Source: Crocinitomicaceae bacterium
GTDB taxonomy: Bacteria > Bacteroidota > Bacteroidia > Flavobacteriales_D > Crocinitomicaceae
DNA: 5,827 nt
Direction: 5' to 3'
Assembly (NCBI GenBank): GCA_023264075.1
Contig: JALQTG010000334.1
Span: 1-5,827 of the forward strand
A program made the position numbers and the translations under genes. The notes under the pieces were generated by a model. That model was not told where the DNA came from and did not search any database. It saw nothing but the letters and a program-made list of their open reading frames with translations. Each line of letters begins with the position of its first letter. Within the stretch, counting starts at the first letter, position 1. Positions 5,372 to 5,827 of the stretch are shown one piece after another.

Positions 5372-5827
5372 TTATTCCCGCACACCAAATCGGTAACGGA
5401 TTCCGCCAGAGGCTACCGGACGTAAGTTAAAGTATTGGAAGTTATCTGTTAGGGAGTGCTCCAACATTCCCGCACAGCTTATCTCCGCATTAAAGACGAT
5501 GCGCTTCGTCAGTTGAACATCCATACCGAATGTTAGTCCGAGTTGAAAAACTAACCATTCCGTTTCTCTATTTTCCCATTCCGAACTCACTTGATCCGCA
5601 GGATAAGCAAAGTAGCTGCCATTTAATCCCGTTGTATCGGGAATTGAATACACGCCTGAAAAGCGCGTATAATCCCTTAGTTGCCAACTTGTACCGATGT
5701 TCGCCCCCACATAAAACACATCGGTTGCTAATCCGGTCAATCTTCGTTGAACACCCAAATTCAATCCATAATTCCGTAGGCCCCAACCATATTGTGCTAC
5801 ACTAAATAACGTGTCATTGTAAATGGG
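5372..5827 (-). CDS. Outer-membrane beta-barrel protein, C-terminal part (5' end beyond window)
   Basis: The frame is open from base 5827 to the TAA at 5372-5374, giving the last 151 residues. A possible TTG codon at 5764 is internal and not a start, since the frame continues upstream with barrel-like sequence (YGWGLRNYGLNLGVQ). Several stretches alternate polar and hydrophobic residues, as in transmembrane beta-strands: GLNLGVQRRL, DVFYVGANIGTSWQLRDY, EWLVFQLGLTFGMDVQL, RIVFNAEISCAGML and NLRPVASGGIRYRFGVRE. The intervening Asp/Asn/Ser/Pro-rich segments look like loops. This pattern and the terminal GGIRYRFGV fit a small porin-like or OmpA-type barrel of Bacteroidota. There is no TonB-dependent receptor signature. 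The exact family and N-terminal signal peptide lie outside the window. Confidence 0.75.
   Translation of the reverse strand, partial: PIYNDTLFSVAQYGWGLRNYGLNLGVQRRLTGLATDVFYVGANIGTSWQLRDYTRFSGVYSIPDTTGLNGSYFAYPADQVSSEWENRETEWLVFQLGLTFGMDVQLTKRIVFNAEISCAGMLEHSLTDNFQYFNLRPVASGGIRYRFGVRE

Noticed and set aside
5372..5764. A complete 130-residue protein starting at TTG 5764
   Set aside because: The frame stays open to the window edge with barrel-like sequence upstream, so the TTG is an internal leucine codon of a longer gene.

Overview
The window looks like a piece of a Bacteroidota chromosome, most likely from the Flavobacteriales or a close relative. The evidence is a lipoprotein GH92 alpha-mannosidase, several short SPII lipoproteins, an outer-membrane beta-barrel protein, and AT-rich gene leaders without clear Shine-Dalgarno sites. 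Several leaders carry matches to the Bacteroidota -7 promoter box TAnnTTTG. Base composition is moderate, visibly a little AT-rich. All seven genes I can support lie on the minus strand, so the order of transcription runs from the right end of the window to the left.

Right to left: (i) 5827-5372 is the C-terminal part of an outer-membrane beta-barrel protein, cut by the window edge. (ii) 5295-4921 is a small lipoprotein with a Thr/Lys-rich linker and a cysteine-containing tail. (iii) 4861-4031 is a complete short-chain dehydrogenase/reductase of the retinol-dehydrogenase-like type. (iv) 3885-3706 is a 59-residue zinc-ribbon protein. (v) 3602-3243 is a 119-residue lipoprotein of unknown function, followed after 10 bases by (vi) 3232-2273, rlmF, the 23S rRNA A1618 N6-methyltransferase. 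These two probably form an operon. (vii) 2199-1 is the GH92 alpha-mannosidase, which lacks only its C-terminal end because the window stops.

There is no gene-free stretch above 300 bases. The gaps hold candidate promoters and two patches of degenerate 7-base repeats. The patch just after rlmF (2226-2274) also folds as a 43-base near-perfect inverted repeat. The second patch (3887-3932) lies just upstream of the zinc-ribbon gene. Next to each patch is the same 12-mer, which in rlmF encodes part of the last residues.

The genes do not form one obvious pathway. The window reads as ordinary housekeeping and envelope genes: an rRNA methyltransferase, an oxidoreductase, lipoproteins, an outer-membrane protein and a mannose-releasing glycosidase without susC/susD neighbours. 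I found no evidence of a defence system, mobile element, CRISPR array, RNA gene or biosynthetic cluster. The points most worth a second look are the heptad/hairpin elements, the small zinc-ribbon protein and the two unknown lipoproteins.
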